Source: Dinochytrium kinnereticum (Eukaryota > Chytridiomycota > Chytridiomycetes > Chytridiales > Chytridiaceae). Taken from it: 55,552 bases of DNA. This document shows positions 44,291 through 55,186 of this stretch, piece after piece (position 1 is the stretch's first letter; every line of letters begins with the position of its first letter). The stretch is taken from positions 1 through 55,552 of the forward strand of contig JADGJT010000126.1 in assembly GCA_027604005.1 (NCBI GenBank). The letters are read 5' to 3'. Below the pieces are notes generated by a model. That model searched no databases, was not told the origin of the DNA, and saw nothing but the letters and a program-made list of their open reading frames with translations. Made by a program: the position numbers and the translations under genes.

Positions 44291-47200
44291 ATGGAGAAGG
44301 AAGCAGAGGATGCCGTATCCACGGCCGTCACTTTAACCAGGAAACTGGAGCTTCGATCCCAGAATACATCCACCACCAGGGCTGGTATATTTCACAGAAA
44401 CCAATGCTGGTATTTATGTTCATAATCAGCCATCAATGAGCAACTTCTGGATGGATCCATAAAAAAGAATACGGCCTTCATTCGGAAGCTAAAGATCTCC
44501 TTGACGGCAGAGAATTCCTCCAACCTTAAGAAAGAGCTCATGACCTTGAAACTGGAAAAGTATCTCTCTGAAATTGTGGCAGTTATTGCCGACCATAAAT
44601 TTGGGAAACCTCTGGATGTCTGGGCTGCAGTTGAGCTATGCTCCCTTTTACACCAGCGATTCCCGGATTTTGCCGAATTGCTAGGACCAAGTTTGATAAA
44701 GGTGCTGCCTCCCCCGCCTGCTCTTTCCACTATTGCTGCGGAAGTGCGAGAACGCGAGGAACAATCACGGATATTGCGGCAGAAGGGAATCTTGAGACTG
44801 CTAACGGATTTGTACATTGTTGGCGTCTTTCCAACTGGAAAATGCCCGTATTTGAGCGATGCTGTTAAGAATTTGATTGCTGCTGATAAAGAATATCAAA
44901 ACGTTGCCATCGCTGCAGCTTTTGCGAAGACATTTGGGGATCTTTTTTCCGCGAAAGATAGCGATAATGTATGCCGGATAACCTATATATATATATATTA
45001 ACTTTTACAAGGAAGAACCTAAGGAGTCAGCAAAGTTATTTCCGAGTACTGTTGTTAATTCCATTAATGGGACTTTGTCAGATTATCACACTGGCGTCTC
45101 TAAGTATTTGACGCGAATGCATAAGGTAAGTTAATTTTTTTAACGTCAACATCTTTACTAATATCACCGGAAAAAAAGCATATCCAAAAAATGCAGCAGA
45201 GCAATCAGGAGCTTTTGTTTGCGCGTGGAGATCTGTCGGATGACCGTCAAGAAAAGCTTCAGAAGGCCGTCAAATTGTTTGAAAAATTGAACTCTCATGT
45301 CAAAGTCCTATCGGAAGCCCTTGCGCTTCCGATGCCAGATTTGGTTATCGAGAATTTAAATGATAAAGGAACTATGAATATCAATTATGGAGTCTCGAAT
45401 GCGAATGAAAAGGTTCGAAATATTAATTGCATTTAAACTTAATTGGAAGGCAAGCGGATCTGCATTGGATATATGGGAGGATGAAGACAGTCGTGCCTTT
45501 TATGAAGATCTCGTAGAACTGAGGGACTTCGTGCCGAATGTTCTTTTGGGCGAAAAACAAGAAATAGTAGAGAGTCTAAATACATTTACTATTGAAGATT
45601 CCGGCGACCCTGCAGAAGAGGAGAGTAAAACAATCGACCTGGTCTCGGAATCAAAAGACGAAGAAGACGAAAAGATAGAAACGAATGAATCAGCATCCAT
45701 CGACAGTGTTTCTAACCGTGCCGAAACTGTAATTACAAAACTCTTATCTGCCTTAAATCGCACTGCTGTTGACGAGGTTGCAGTTGAGTTTGGATTTTTA
45801 AATTCCAAAACGGCGAGAAAAAAGCTCATTTCTGTCCTGAATTCCCTGCCCCGGGGCCGTAATGATGTTCTTCCATATATTTCTCGGTTCATAGCGACTG
45901 TATCCCCATACATGCCGGACGTTGCCGCTAGTGTGATGGCTGAAGTATGTACTTTGCAGTGATTGTATTTCAACGCCCTATTAACACTATTATTTTCAAG
46001 CTCCATAAGAGTTTCAGAGGCCTAATGAAAAGGAAAGAGAAAGTTCCCTTGAACGAAAGATTGAAGGTTTTTGAAAGTTTACTCTGCAAGCCTAACACCT
46101 CATCTTTTTTTGATAGACTATGAGGTTCATAGCCGAGCTTACTAAATTTAGGGTGCTTCCAATTCATGTTCCCCTCTTCGTTCTTAAGGCGCTGATAGAC
46201 GACTTTAGCCACCTAAGCATCGAGCTCATCTGCCCTTTTTTGGAATCATGTGGTCGATTTCTATTTAAAAGCGTTGAAAGTCATGCTCGTACTGAAGCCC
46301 TCGTACGTTCAACCATCTGTCTAATTGTAACTTTTCTAGCTAGAAGTCTTATTACGGAAAAAGGGAGTTCAGAATCTGGATAGTAGGCAAGCTCTGCTAA
46401 TAGACAACGCTTATTTTTTTGTAAGTTTTAAGGTTATTCTTAAAATAACCATCTAGTGTAATCCGCCGGAAGGCTCATTATCGTCAGCCAAGGAGCGGTC
46501 TCCGCTCGAATTATATCTTCGGAAGCTTCTTTACGGCGATCTCAATAGAAAAAGCGTAGAGAAGATATTGAAGCAACTGCGGAAAGTCAACTGGGAAGAT
46601 GAGCTGTGTGTAAGAATCCTTAAGAAGCTCTTTCGAAAATCATGGAAGATACGGTTTTCCAACATTCACCTTCTGGCCTTCCTGGCGAGCGAGCTAGCGA
46701 GGATTTACCCGTCTTTTGGGGTGTATATTATCGATACGTGCCTGGAAGAGATGCGCTGGGGGTTAGAGACAAACACGTTTAAACACAATCATCGGCGCAT
46801 TTCAACCGCACGATACCTTGGCGAATTGTTCAACTATCGATTAGTTGATAGTTTGGTTATATTTGATACATTGTATTTTATTCTGCGTTTCGGATATGGT
46901 GTGTTATGTGCAAAGTCGATTGTCTAATATCTACCTTCAGAAAACGCATTCCCCGAGCCCATGCAATCTTGCCCTTTAGATGCCTCCAATGACTTCTTCC
47001 GTGTTAGGGTTTGCTGTTCGTTATTAGATACATGTGGATCTTATTTTGATCGTGGGACATCCGCTCGTCGCCTAGATGAGTTTCTTGCATTTTTGCAGGT
47101 TGGTTTTCTTGAAGGTTTTCTCTTACATGGTAGATATATATTTTTTCGAAAGATCCCCTTCCTCAAGATGTCGCCTTTCTGGTAACAGAGACCTTAGAAA

Positions 47201-47899
47201 CGTTGCGTCCCAGCTGGACTATGGTCGAAGACTGGGAGGAGGCTGTCATGAAATTTAGAAGCATTGTAGATGCTGTGAATGTCGCTGGTGCTGTTAGTGA
47301 CGTTGACTCAAGTGAGGACGATGAAAGGGAGGGGGTTCCAGGAAACAGTATTGGGATTTTGGAAGGCGAATCATCCGAGGAGAGTGACGCCAGTCAAGCC
47401 TCCGGAGATGATGAAGGCGAGGCATTCGTAGAGGAGGAGGAAGAAGAGGCAATCTTGCTCAAAAAAGAGAAGGCTGCTGAAGTCGTTGATGAAGATTTCG
47501 AGCGTGAATTTAGCGAAATGGTTGTCCAAAGTCTGGAAAGCAGAAAAAACGAGAGAAAGGCTGCAACATTTGACGTGGCTATTCCCGGGCGCGTGCGCGT
47601 GGAGAATGCGGAAGTTGATAATGGAGAAGTTATTTTCAGTCTTCTGACGAAAAAAGGAAATAGGCAACAGGTTGATGCGTGTATTAATGCTCTAGAATCT
47701 GACACCTTTTCAGGTGAAACAAATCGCTTTGCCAAGCTCAAGCTCGTTCGCTCAGAATACTCGAATTAAAAAGGAAGCCGAGCTGGAAGAAAAGCAGCAT
47801 TTGAAAAGGCTGGTGTTGAATTACGAAGAGCGCGAGAGGCTCGATAGCGAGAAGGATGTCAGTAACTCGAAGAATGCAGGATGGAGGCGCATGTTATAG
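44291..47899 (+). CDS. UPF2: UPF2/NMD2 nonsense-mediated decay factor
   Basis: UPF2 bridges UPF1 and UPF3 in nonsense-mediated mRNA decay. From ATG 44291: TAVTLTRKLELRSQN, an intron, then INEQLLDGSIKKNTAFIRKL and the first MIF4G domain (LTLKLEKYLSEIVAVIADH-like helices; VWAAVELCSLLHQRFPDF; ILRQKGILRLLTDLYIVGVF). The second MIF4G domain runs from about 45670 (ETVITKLLSALNRTA) and the third from about 46100 (MRFIAELTKFRVLPIHVPLF; RISTARYLGELFNYRLVDS; RVCCSLLDTCGSYFDRGTSA). Next comes an acidic stretch (47300-47460) and the UPF1-binding C-terminus (DEDFEREFSEMVVQSLESRK), ending at TAG 47899. One intron near 44969-45012 holds a (TA)n run. MIA40 ends 39 bp downstream in convergent orientation. Confidence 0.93.
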
Positions 47900-47938
47900 G
47901 TGACTTTCTGATGCAGGAATACGGGATCATCGAGACTT

Positions 47939-48404
47939 TCATTCCTCCTTCGTCTGTTTCGTCTCCTTCAAATCCTTCGCCTCCGCTTCTTCTTCGTCGT
48001 CGTCGTCATCCTCCCCAGTCAGATCCGGGCTGTATATGTCGGGATGCTGTCTGAAGCTGGAGATGGTTAGCATGTCAGATTGTCGAAATCTTGGCTACCA
48101 TTCCTGCATCGCCCGAAACTGTTCAATGCAATCGATACCCTTCGGCTCCTCCTTTGAGTAGACGAAGCAAGAGAATGCTGCCTTGAATGCATCGCCGCAC
48201 GGAGGCTTCGTCATATCACCGAGGCACGGGCCTGATACAGGATTCAACATGAGTTTTCAACGATTGTAGTTTCTTACAATCCCAGTTGATTTCGCCAGTT
48301 TCAGGATCAAACGCATCCTTTTGGCTAGCAGCCTGGGCCTCGGCGGCATCGACCGATGCAGGTTCGGCCGTGGTGGGGGTGTCGTCTCGTCTGGTTTCTT
48401 GCAT
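47939..48404 (-). CDS. MIA40: MIA40/CHCHD4 intermembrane-space oxidoreductase
   Basis: MIA40 oxidises incoming Cys-rich proteins in the mitochondrial intermembrane space. Three exons: [17 protein letters not shown] to EINWDC (ATG 48404), a 45-nt intron that splits the Cys codon, [20 protein letters not shown] with [20 protein letters not shown], a second intron, and [18 protein letters not shown] with an acidic tail. The redox-active Cys-Pro-Cys motif forms across the first intron (DC|PC), and both CX9C helices are present. No N-terminal membrane anchor is encoded, so this is the short, animal-type form and not the long yeast-type Mia40. The start is 49 bp from the divergent SEC62 start. Confidence 0.95.
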
Positions 48405-48453
48405 TTTTCACAACCTGATTTCAAATAAAAAAATTGGAGAGCAATCGCTGGAA

Positions 48454-49312
48454 ATGGCAGTAAGCCCCAAAGAGACAATTCCAGAAGACTGACTGACCGA
48501 CCGATCAGCCCGCTGCTCAAGTACCGAAGGATGTTGCTGCAGTCGCCTCATATCTGCGCAGCGGAGAGTCGAAGCTCAAGGTTCGACCGGGCGTTTTGAA
48601 CGGCCGGCGAGTCGATTTCTTCAAGGGTATGTGTACATGCATGGCAATTTGCAATATTTAGCAACCCTTCCGCACAGGAAAGCACGCCGTGAATGCCCTT
48701 CTGCGTGAGCCTTACAGAAAGTCTGCGGCCAGGCCTGCGCTTGTGGACAGGCCTGCTTGCGAAAAGATCCTCGGTGAGCTGTTGACTTTGGGCTTTTTTG
48801 TGCGTGTTGAGAAGGAGCCAAAGTCAAAGGCATTGACTCTACAACAGCATCAGGTGAATTTAACATGGTGCAAATGTTTCAGATCTAACATTATCAGGTT
48901 TTTGGACCTGATGCTTACTTTGTATGGGTCTACGAAGGATCGCAGTGGCGCGGTACTCTTATTGGCCTCGGTGTCCTTCTCCTTGTGTTGGCGGGTGTAA
49001 TGTTCCCTCTTTGGCCCGCCTCCATGCGTCTTGGTGTCTACTATCTTTCACTAGCTGTACTTGGGCTGATGGGGTTGTTCATGGGGCTAGCTGTCGTGAG
49101 GCTTATCATCTGGGTGCTTCTGGTTGCCACCACTGGACGTGGGGGATGGCTTTTTCCCAATTTATTTGCCGACGTTGGAATCATCGAGAGTTTCATACCC
49201 ACATGGAGGTACTTTTTATTATCATTGTCCATTAACATGAGATAGCTGGGATGAAAAGAAGGTCAAATCGGCAAAGAAGGCAAAGGACAGTGACGGGGAG
49301 GACGAAGAATAG
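48454..49312 (+). CDS. SEC62: SEC62, ER protein translocation subunit
   Basis: SEC62 works with SEC61 and SEC63 in post-translational import into the ER. Exon 1 encodes only Met-Ala (ATG 48454) before a GTAAGC donor; exon 2 starts PAAQVPKDVAAVASYLRSGE and RRVDFFKG. A further intron leads to KHAVNALLREPYRKSAARPA, then LGFFVRVEKEPKSK, FGPDAYFVWVYEGSQWRGTL. Two transmembrane helices follow (LGVLLLVLAGVMFPLWPASM; YYLSLAVLGLMGLFMGLAVV) and the PNLFADVGIIESFIPTWSW block. The tail is Lys/Asp/Glu-rich and ends at TAG 49312. All family landmarks are present. It is convergent with BAP31, another ER membrane protein, 34 bp away. Confidence 0.94.
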
Positions 49313-49346
49313 AAGCAATAGAAGTTAGAGCTTCTGAAGTGGTGCA

Positions 49347-50103
49347 TCATTTTCTCTTTCTAAGACCTGATGACTCCGCATCACTTGCTTTGGGGATATC
49401 GTTGACTTCCTCTGAGGATGGCTTTGATGCCGGCTTCTCCGTGGAGTCCTTGGGTTTAATGGTGGCGTTTATCATTGTTTCCACTTGGGCCTTAAGTGAC
49501 TTGATGGTGACGCTTTTGCTTTCTGCTTCCTCTTGCAGTTGTAAAACAAGATAAATATCCTTGATGCGTCGGTATATCACGCTGTAAATGAAACGAACAA
49601 TCAGAATTGCCATGAGATCAAGTGGTTTGCTAAACTCACACGACGAGGAACAAAGACGTGAGAGAAAGATACATATTGCGCTGCGAATAAAACAACTTGG
49701 TTTTGTACTGCAGATCCTCTTTAAGTCTCGTTAAAAAGATGGCGCCAAGTACATGCAGAAGCAAAAAAAACAAACTAACCAATAGTGGATTCAATGGAAG
49801 AATGCGAGTGCTCATGGCGATCATGCAGAGCCGAATCCAACTTTTGCAGCCTGATGATAGTGTCGACAAAGACGCCTCCAACCAAGAGAAGAACTATGCG
49901 AGCTAGCCAGACCACGGTGTCGTTTGCCAAAGCCTTTCCAGACCATTGCATGAACGCCTTTCGGCTTCGGACAGGTATGAAATTCAGGGGAATGAGGGAG
50001 AGAAGGAACACAGCTATCTCTGCAACCAGCACGAAGAACGTGATTTGGCTGAAGCATCGTTAGTTAAACGTCGACACTGCGGCACTCACTTGAAGATGGA
50101 CAT
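49347..50103 (-). CDS. BCAP31: BAP31/YET family ER membrane protein
   Basis: This family helps sort and retain membrane proteins at the ER. From ATG 50103: MSIFN, an intron of about 40 nt, then QITFFVLVAEIAVFLLSLIP, NFIPVRSRKAFMQW, and TVVWLARIVLLLVGGVFVDT. After the KLDSALHDRHEHSHSSIEST loop and an intron comes KTKLFYSQRNMYLSLTSLFL, the third membrane helix (VVILIVRFIYSVIYRR), and a cytosolic coiled coil (LQLQEEAESKSVTIKSLKAQ). The end is GLRKRK, a basic tail close to, but not matching, a canonical dilysine ER retrieval signal. Stop at 49347. Confidence 0.92.
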
Positions 50104-50225
50104 TATCGTGGAGGCTCAGAGGAGAGTTCCAAAAAATCAATTTTTTATTTTTAAGAATCAAAACGTGAAAGCCGCTCATTGGCCTTGCATGTCGCTTCGC
50201 GCCCACCGAGCATATCCACCTATTC

Positions 50226-51791
50226 TTAAAGGAAGGTGCTGATAGCTCGCGAAAGACCTCTCATGAAATAAGAAGGTCTTCGCGATGGAGCCATCAAATG
50301 GCTAAGGGTGGTCCGTTTGCTATGGGCTTTCAGGGCGAGACATTCCTGAACAATTAGCCTTTCATGATGAAGGAAAACCTACTAACATTCTTCATCCTTT
50401 CCTGAAGTCCTGAATTGTTGGTCACAACCAGAACTTGGGCCTCAAGATCTCGACGAGTGGACCGAAGACCGAAATTTGAGGATCCAATGGCTGTTAAGCC
50501 CCACTGGCCGTCCATCGCAATCCACACGCCTTAAATTTTCAGAAAGAAAGACCCAGCCATTGACTTACCTTTGGCATGGTATGTCCAGCCTTTGCGGTAA
50601 TACTCCAAATAATCAAAGTGCTTCCGCCTCCATCTCTCCATATATCTTAAAAGCCTCATTGTTCTCGCAGTGTAGGCCATAGGGATATGCCTTGCTGCAC
50701 CCTTTGCTGTGAAAAAGCCATTTGCCTTTTAAAGGGTGAGAAGAGCATTATAAGATACTGGCAGACCTCTGGAGACGCCGCGATCAGGGTGAGCGGGAGT
50801 TTTGCTTTCGCTAGTCGGGCCTCATAGTCCTTTTCTAAGTTTAAGTAAGGCGAGCTTAGAGTCAGCGAAGCGCTCCTCTTGTGGCATTCAAAATCCGTTG
50901 AAGTAATCAATTGCCTCATGATCTTCTCTTCGTCCGCGACGCCTAATCTTCGAATTTGGAAATATGGCAGAACGTAGGTATCGCTCGGCTTGCAGTCGCC
51001 AATACTCCATTTAGAATTCTTTAGAAAGCCTTTCAACGCGTTGCTAATTCCAGCTGATGATATGGGGTTCAATGCGACAAAGTTGTCGCTCGATGGATCG
51101 AGTTTGTGAGAAAAGGATGAGATGAGATCTGTAAAGCTTTTTAGATATTCTGCAAGCTCAGGCGAGTTTTGGAACTTGATGTATCGATCTTGGCGATTAT
51201 TAAAATAGTCTGAGCTGAGGTTCGCCCTATAAAAATAAGAATAATGCGCGCTTTAACGAAAGTAACCGCTAACCCACTAATTATCACGTCGTCATCAAAA
51301 ATGTAGACTTTCATATGCATCAATCCCACTACTTCTCGTATGCGGTTTGGTAAGCATTTGCTAAGAAGAGCCGTCCCTCCAGGAAATTGAAACAACGAGA
51401 TTTGTGTACGATCCGGGAATGCAGAGGCCAATGGTTGGAGAAGTGAAACAGATGATCGACCGTGAGCATTCTTCCTCGTGCCGCGCAGGAAGTCAATGAG
51501 GATGTGAAATTTCAAGTCTTCCTTGGCCTCTGCAGATTTCTCTAATCTGTTCCGCACGCATTCCACCTAAGCCATTGAATAAAGCAATTTCTCTATTCCA
51601 TTCCGAACCAGCTCAACTTCGCCTTCGCCCAAATACAGCGATGACAGGACAATCCTCCGCTTTGCATTCCGAATGCCATCCTTGATGTTGCCGTAAAACT
51701 CGTCTGGAGTGTGCAGGGGATGGATGTGGTCCGCAGCGCAAGGGAAAATCGGGCCGTCAGGCAGCAGTCGATGGAAATCAAAAACCACCAT
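50226..51791 (-). CDS. PGS1: PGS1, phosphatidylglycerophosphate synthase (PLD family)
   Basis: This mitochondrial enzyme makes phosphatidylglycerophosphate, the first committed step to cardiolipin. Landmarks in order: IHPLHTPDEFYGNIKDGIRN, RRIVLSSLYLGEGEVELV, FHILIDFLRGTRKN, the first HKD motif HMKVYIFDDDVIISGANLSS with DYFNNRQDRYI, then HKRSASLTLSSPYLNLEKDY. The second HKD motif TYHAKG...GSSNFGLRSTRRDLE is split by an intron near 50525-50568. The final exon ends at TAA 50226. The start at 51791 (MVVFDFHRLLPDG) is chosen because longer readings would run through the first exon of WDR44 on the other strand. A cleavable mitochondrial presequence is not obvious, so the true N-terminus may be longer and overlap WDR44. 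Confidence 0.9.
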
Positions 51792-51810
51792 TTCAATCTT
51801 GTTGGGAAAA

Positions 51811-54293
51811 ATGTCGAGTGCTTCTTCAAACGAGGATGAGGACGCCTCCGATCTGGACGATTTCGATGCCCAGTCCCAATACTCCGGGCATACTTCGATC
51901 ACGCCAGCGCTAGATGCAGGCCGTGAACTGAGAGTCAGAGTCCGAAACAAACCCCAGCAGCAGTTTTCGGAAGTCAAAATGGTGCACCAGGTCCCTGGCA
52001 ACCAAGGCAGAGCGGGAAAGGCTGGCAGCATTCAGCAGTCACCACATCGGAGAGATATAGGATATGGAATCACGGGATCTGGAGACAACAGCAGTAGAGT
52101 TGATGAAACGTACGCGCAAGAAGTTATCTATGGCGGTGTGGTGGTTCTCAAATTCAGTCGCTCTGGCCGTTATCTGGCTGCCACAGAAGGTGATGCCGTT
52201 CTCAAACTTTGGATATTCGACTCTGACAAAAAGAGGAAGGAATTCTTGGGGAAAAGCAGGGCCGAGGATCCAGACAGCATCTCATCTGGGTTTAATAGCT
52301 CGCGAGGTAACCTTCGATGCTCATTAGCAGATGCTAAATGGCGTAAGACTTGATCCCAAGACGTCCTGATCGTATATTGAAGGGTCATATTCAACCTATT
52401 CTGGACATATCTTGGTCGAAGAACGACTTTATTTTGACGTCATCTCTCGACAGCACAGTTCGATTGTGGCACGCGTCTACAACGGAATGCCTGGCGATAT
52501 TCAATCATAGCAGCCCTGTATTTTCTGTGTCATTTCATCCATCAGATGATCGTTTCTTCATAAGTGGAGACTCTCGACTCCGCTTATGGTCCGTCGTGGA
52601 GAAGAAAGTCCTCAATTGGGTGGATATACCTCGATCGAAGGGCGTGGTCACAAACACAAACAACTTAACAAGGGATAAAGACGCAGCGTACAGTACCATT
52701 GAAGGGAAAGTTGCAAGCCTGCACACAAGCCATATAACCGCCGTAGGATTTAATAGAGATGGTTCTCTTGTTATAGCTGGAACTGTGGATGGGGAGCTCT
52801 ATTTCTACGAAACCGAAGGCCTTAGATACAACACGCAAGTAGAAATAACTATATCGAGAACTCGTTCGTCCAAGGGGCCCCGTATCGTCGGTATTTTTGC
52901 TGCCCCATCTCCGAAGTCAGAAGATCGCATTTTGGTGACAGCAAATGATTCGAATCTCCGCCTCTACAATTTAAGAGATAAGAGCTTAATTAGGAAGTAT
53001 CGCGGGCCTGAAGTTAGATCGTCCTTTACGAAAGCTTCCTTCTCCGAGACTGGGCACTTTATAATTTGTGGAAGTGAGAATCGTCGAGTGTATCTGGTAA
53101 ACACGGAAGCAATGCATGCACCAAACGGCCTAAGTGTCGGTTCAAAAAAAACACCATCTCTGGAAGAACGATCGTCTTTAAAAAACGTAAGATCCCGGAA
53201 AACTCGGCGCTACACCGTTGACAATCGAGTGTTCTCAGAATCGCGTCTACCAGGGTTGACGGGGGTTCTTAATGGTCTCATGAGCTGGAATAACGAGTCA
53301 GCCAGACATACTCAGTATGAGGCCTTTGTTGCGTCGTCAGAAGCAGTTGTGTGCGCATGCTTTGTCCCGGATTGGATTGCAGAAGTCTGGGATATGCAAA
53401 GAGGAAAGACTAGCAGCCAACTGAATCAAAGCTCAAAGGATTCTTTTTCATCGAGTTCCTGCTACATTCTTACAAGCGATGCTATTGGCGCAATCAACGT
53501 GTTTGAATGCAAGCATATCCGAGCGAATCAGAACGATCGTGATGATGCTACCACAAAGTCATCGTCACTACCTGAATCTATGGTAAATGCCCAACAAGAA
53601 GCTCTATCAGATATGGCTATCGAGGCGCAACTTCCCACTTTTAGCGAATCTCCTGTTGCTTCACTTCATCCAACAGCAGCAATTCCACATATGATCATAA
53701 CAAAGCCGAGGAGGCAGTTTGAGAACGAGAGGAATCACTTCTGCATCGCAAAGTCCATATGGAAGGCAGGAATCTATGACAACTCCCTCGACTTCTCCTT
53801 CGGTGCTAGGACATTAGCTCATCGCCCAGACGAGATCGCAGATCTGGCAAATCCGCCGGAGGAGTTGGCACGGGCAGCTCACGCGTCAGAAGGGAAGGAA
53901 ATTGAAACCTATCCAAAAGATCAATCGCTACCACGGGGTGGAGATGTCACCCTGGCACCGTCTGCCGCCGAAAAGTTTACAGATCCTAACCTAAGGAAAG
54001 GAACCGGGCTGATAAAAGCTATAAGAAACAAGATGTCTCGCGGGGCAACCGTTGGCGCTCTAGCAAGACCCGCATTTTTGTCCCTTGACGGGCCGAAGAG
54101 AAGTCTCTCATCGTTGCAGTCGACGCTCAATGCCAACAAGGATGCTGGTTCATCAAAGTTGCCGGATTCGCTGCCAAAAGAGTCAGCGGAATCACAATTC
54201 GTGACCTGCGTCAAGTGCGGGGATATTAAATTCACGTTATTCAAGGATGGGCGTATCCTCTGTATCAATTGCACTCACATTGCCGTAATGTGA
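51811..54293 (+). CDS. WDR44: WDR44-like WD40 protein
   Basis: The product resembles WDR44 (rabphilin-11), a RAB11 effector in endosome recycling. ATG 51811 opens MSSASSNEDEDASDLDDFDA, then VVLKFSRSGRYLAATEGDAV with LKLWIFD. A 41-nt intron (about 52306-52346) joins NSSRD to LIPRRPDRILKGH, followed by QPILDISWSKNDFILTSSLD, VRLWH, HPSDDRFFISGDSRLRLWSV, ITAVGFNRDGSLVIAGTVDG, RILVTANDSNLRLYNLRDK and GHFIICGSENRRVYLV. These are the SWSKN-type repeats characteristic of WDR44. The C-terminal 250 residues are largely disordered and end in a CX2C...CX2C pair (CVKCGDIKF, LCINC), a likely zinc ribbon that I do not know from animal WDR44. Stop TGA 54293; SLX1 starts 44 bp on. Confidence 0.88.
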
Positions 54294-54337
54294 ACCTGGC
54301 ATTTCTGTCCGAAAAAATAATAGAGCACCTGTACATA

Positions 54338-55186
54338 ATGACTTATTTCTGCTACTTTATCCAATCCGTAAAGGATCCCAATCTACGTCGCTTCTACATT
54401 GGAACAACACCTGATCCTAAGAGAAGATTGCGGCAGCACAATGGCGAACTCAAAGGCGGTGCCGTAAAAACCGAGAGGCATCGACCATGTAAGCGGCTGA
54501 TATATAGATTGCTGGAAACTTAGTAAAGAATCAGGGCGGTACGTTCTCATCGTTCGCAATTTTCAAAACAAGCTGGCAGCACTGCAAGTAAGACTTAAAC
54601 CTGGACTTTGAGCATGACCCTCAGTTGGTAATCATTACATTGATATGGATAGTTTGAGTGGGTATGGCAACATCCCAGCAAGTCACGGCATCTGAAAGGC
54701 GCAGATCATTCGGCAGTCTCTTACACTGTCCGGTCGTTGTGGGAGAGCCTTCATGTTCTTTCGGACATGCTGAACACGGATCAATGGACAAGATGGCCGC
54801 TCAGTGTTAACTTTTTTGACGGGATGGCTTTTGATTTGTTTTCTAGGCTACCACCTCCACCTTCTCATATGCTTATAACCTTTGATTCGAATATTGAACT
54901 TAAACCCCCTTCACGACAAGCGGATAATCCCCACGAAACACCATCGTCTCATTGCGCAATTTGCAAGCAGAGAACATCAAACACACAGGGAACGCCTTCT
55001 ATCTTATTTGCCTGCCGCTCAAATGCAGGGTCTTGCGATATGGTCGCTCATATCGCATGTCTTGCTTCCCACTTCCTTTCGCTCGAGCCTTCACAAATCC
55101 TGCCTTGCCAGGGTAAATGCCCAACATGCTCCAGAAAGATACGCTGGGGTGATGTAATAAACTCTACTTTGACTTTTTCTTCTTAG
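54338..55186 (+). CDS. SLX1: SLX1 structure-specific endonuclease
   Basis: SLX1 is the GIY-YIG nuclease that cuts branched DNA with SLX4. From ATG 54338: CYFIQSVKDPNLRRFYIGTT, DPKRRLRQHNGELKGGAVKT and RHRP. A 45-nt intron splits the following Trp codon and leads to WRYVLIVRNFQNKLAALQ. A second intron precedes FEWVWQHPSKSRHL. The C-terminal RING-like zinc finger shows CAICKQRT, the ACRSNAGSCDMVAHIACLAS segment and CQGKCPTCSRKIRWGDVI. It ends at TAG 55186. The GIY-YIG core is in the FYIGTT variant form usual for the family. The coding end overlaps the 3' coding end of the next, convergent gene by about 23 bp. Confidence 0.95.

Noticed and set aside
44984..44998. (TA)n microsatellite
   Set aside because: It is a short simple repeat inside a UPF2 intron, with no sign of function.
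45500..46006. Minus-strand frame of 168 codons rich in Ser
   Set aside because: It is the reverse reading of an acidic, Glu/Asp-rich UPF2 segment, which often gives long Ser-rich antisense frames.
47371..47741. Minus-strand frames over the end of UPF2
   Set aside because: They are antisense to the acidic UPF1-binding part of UPF2 and have no independent support.
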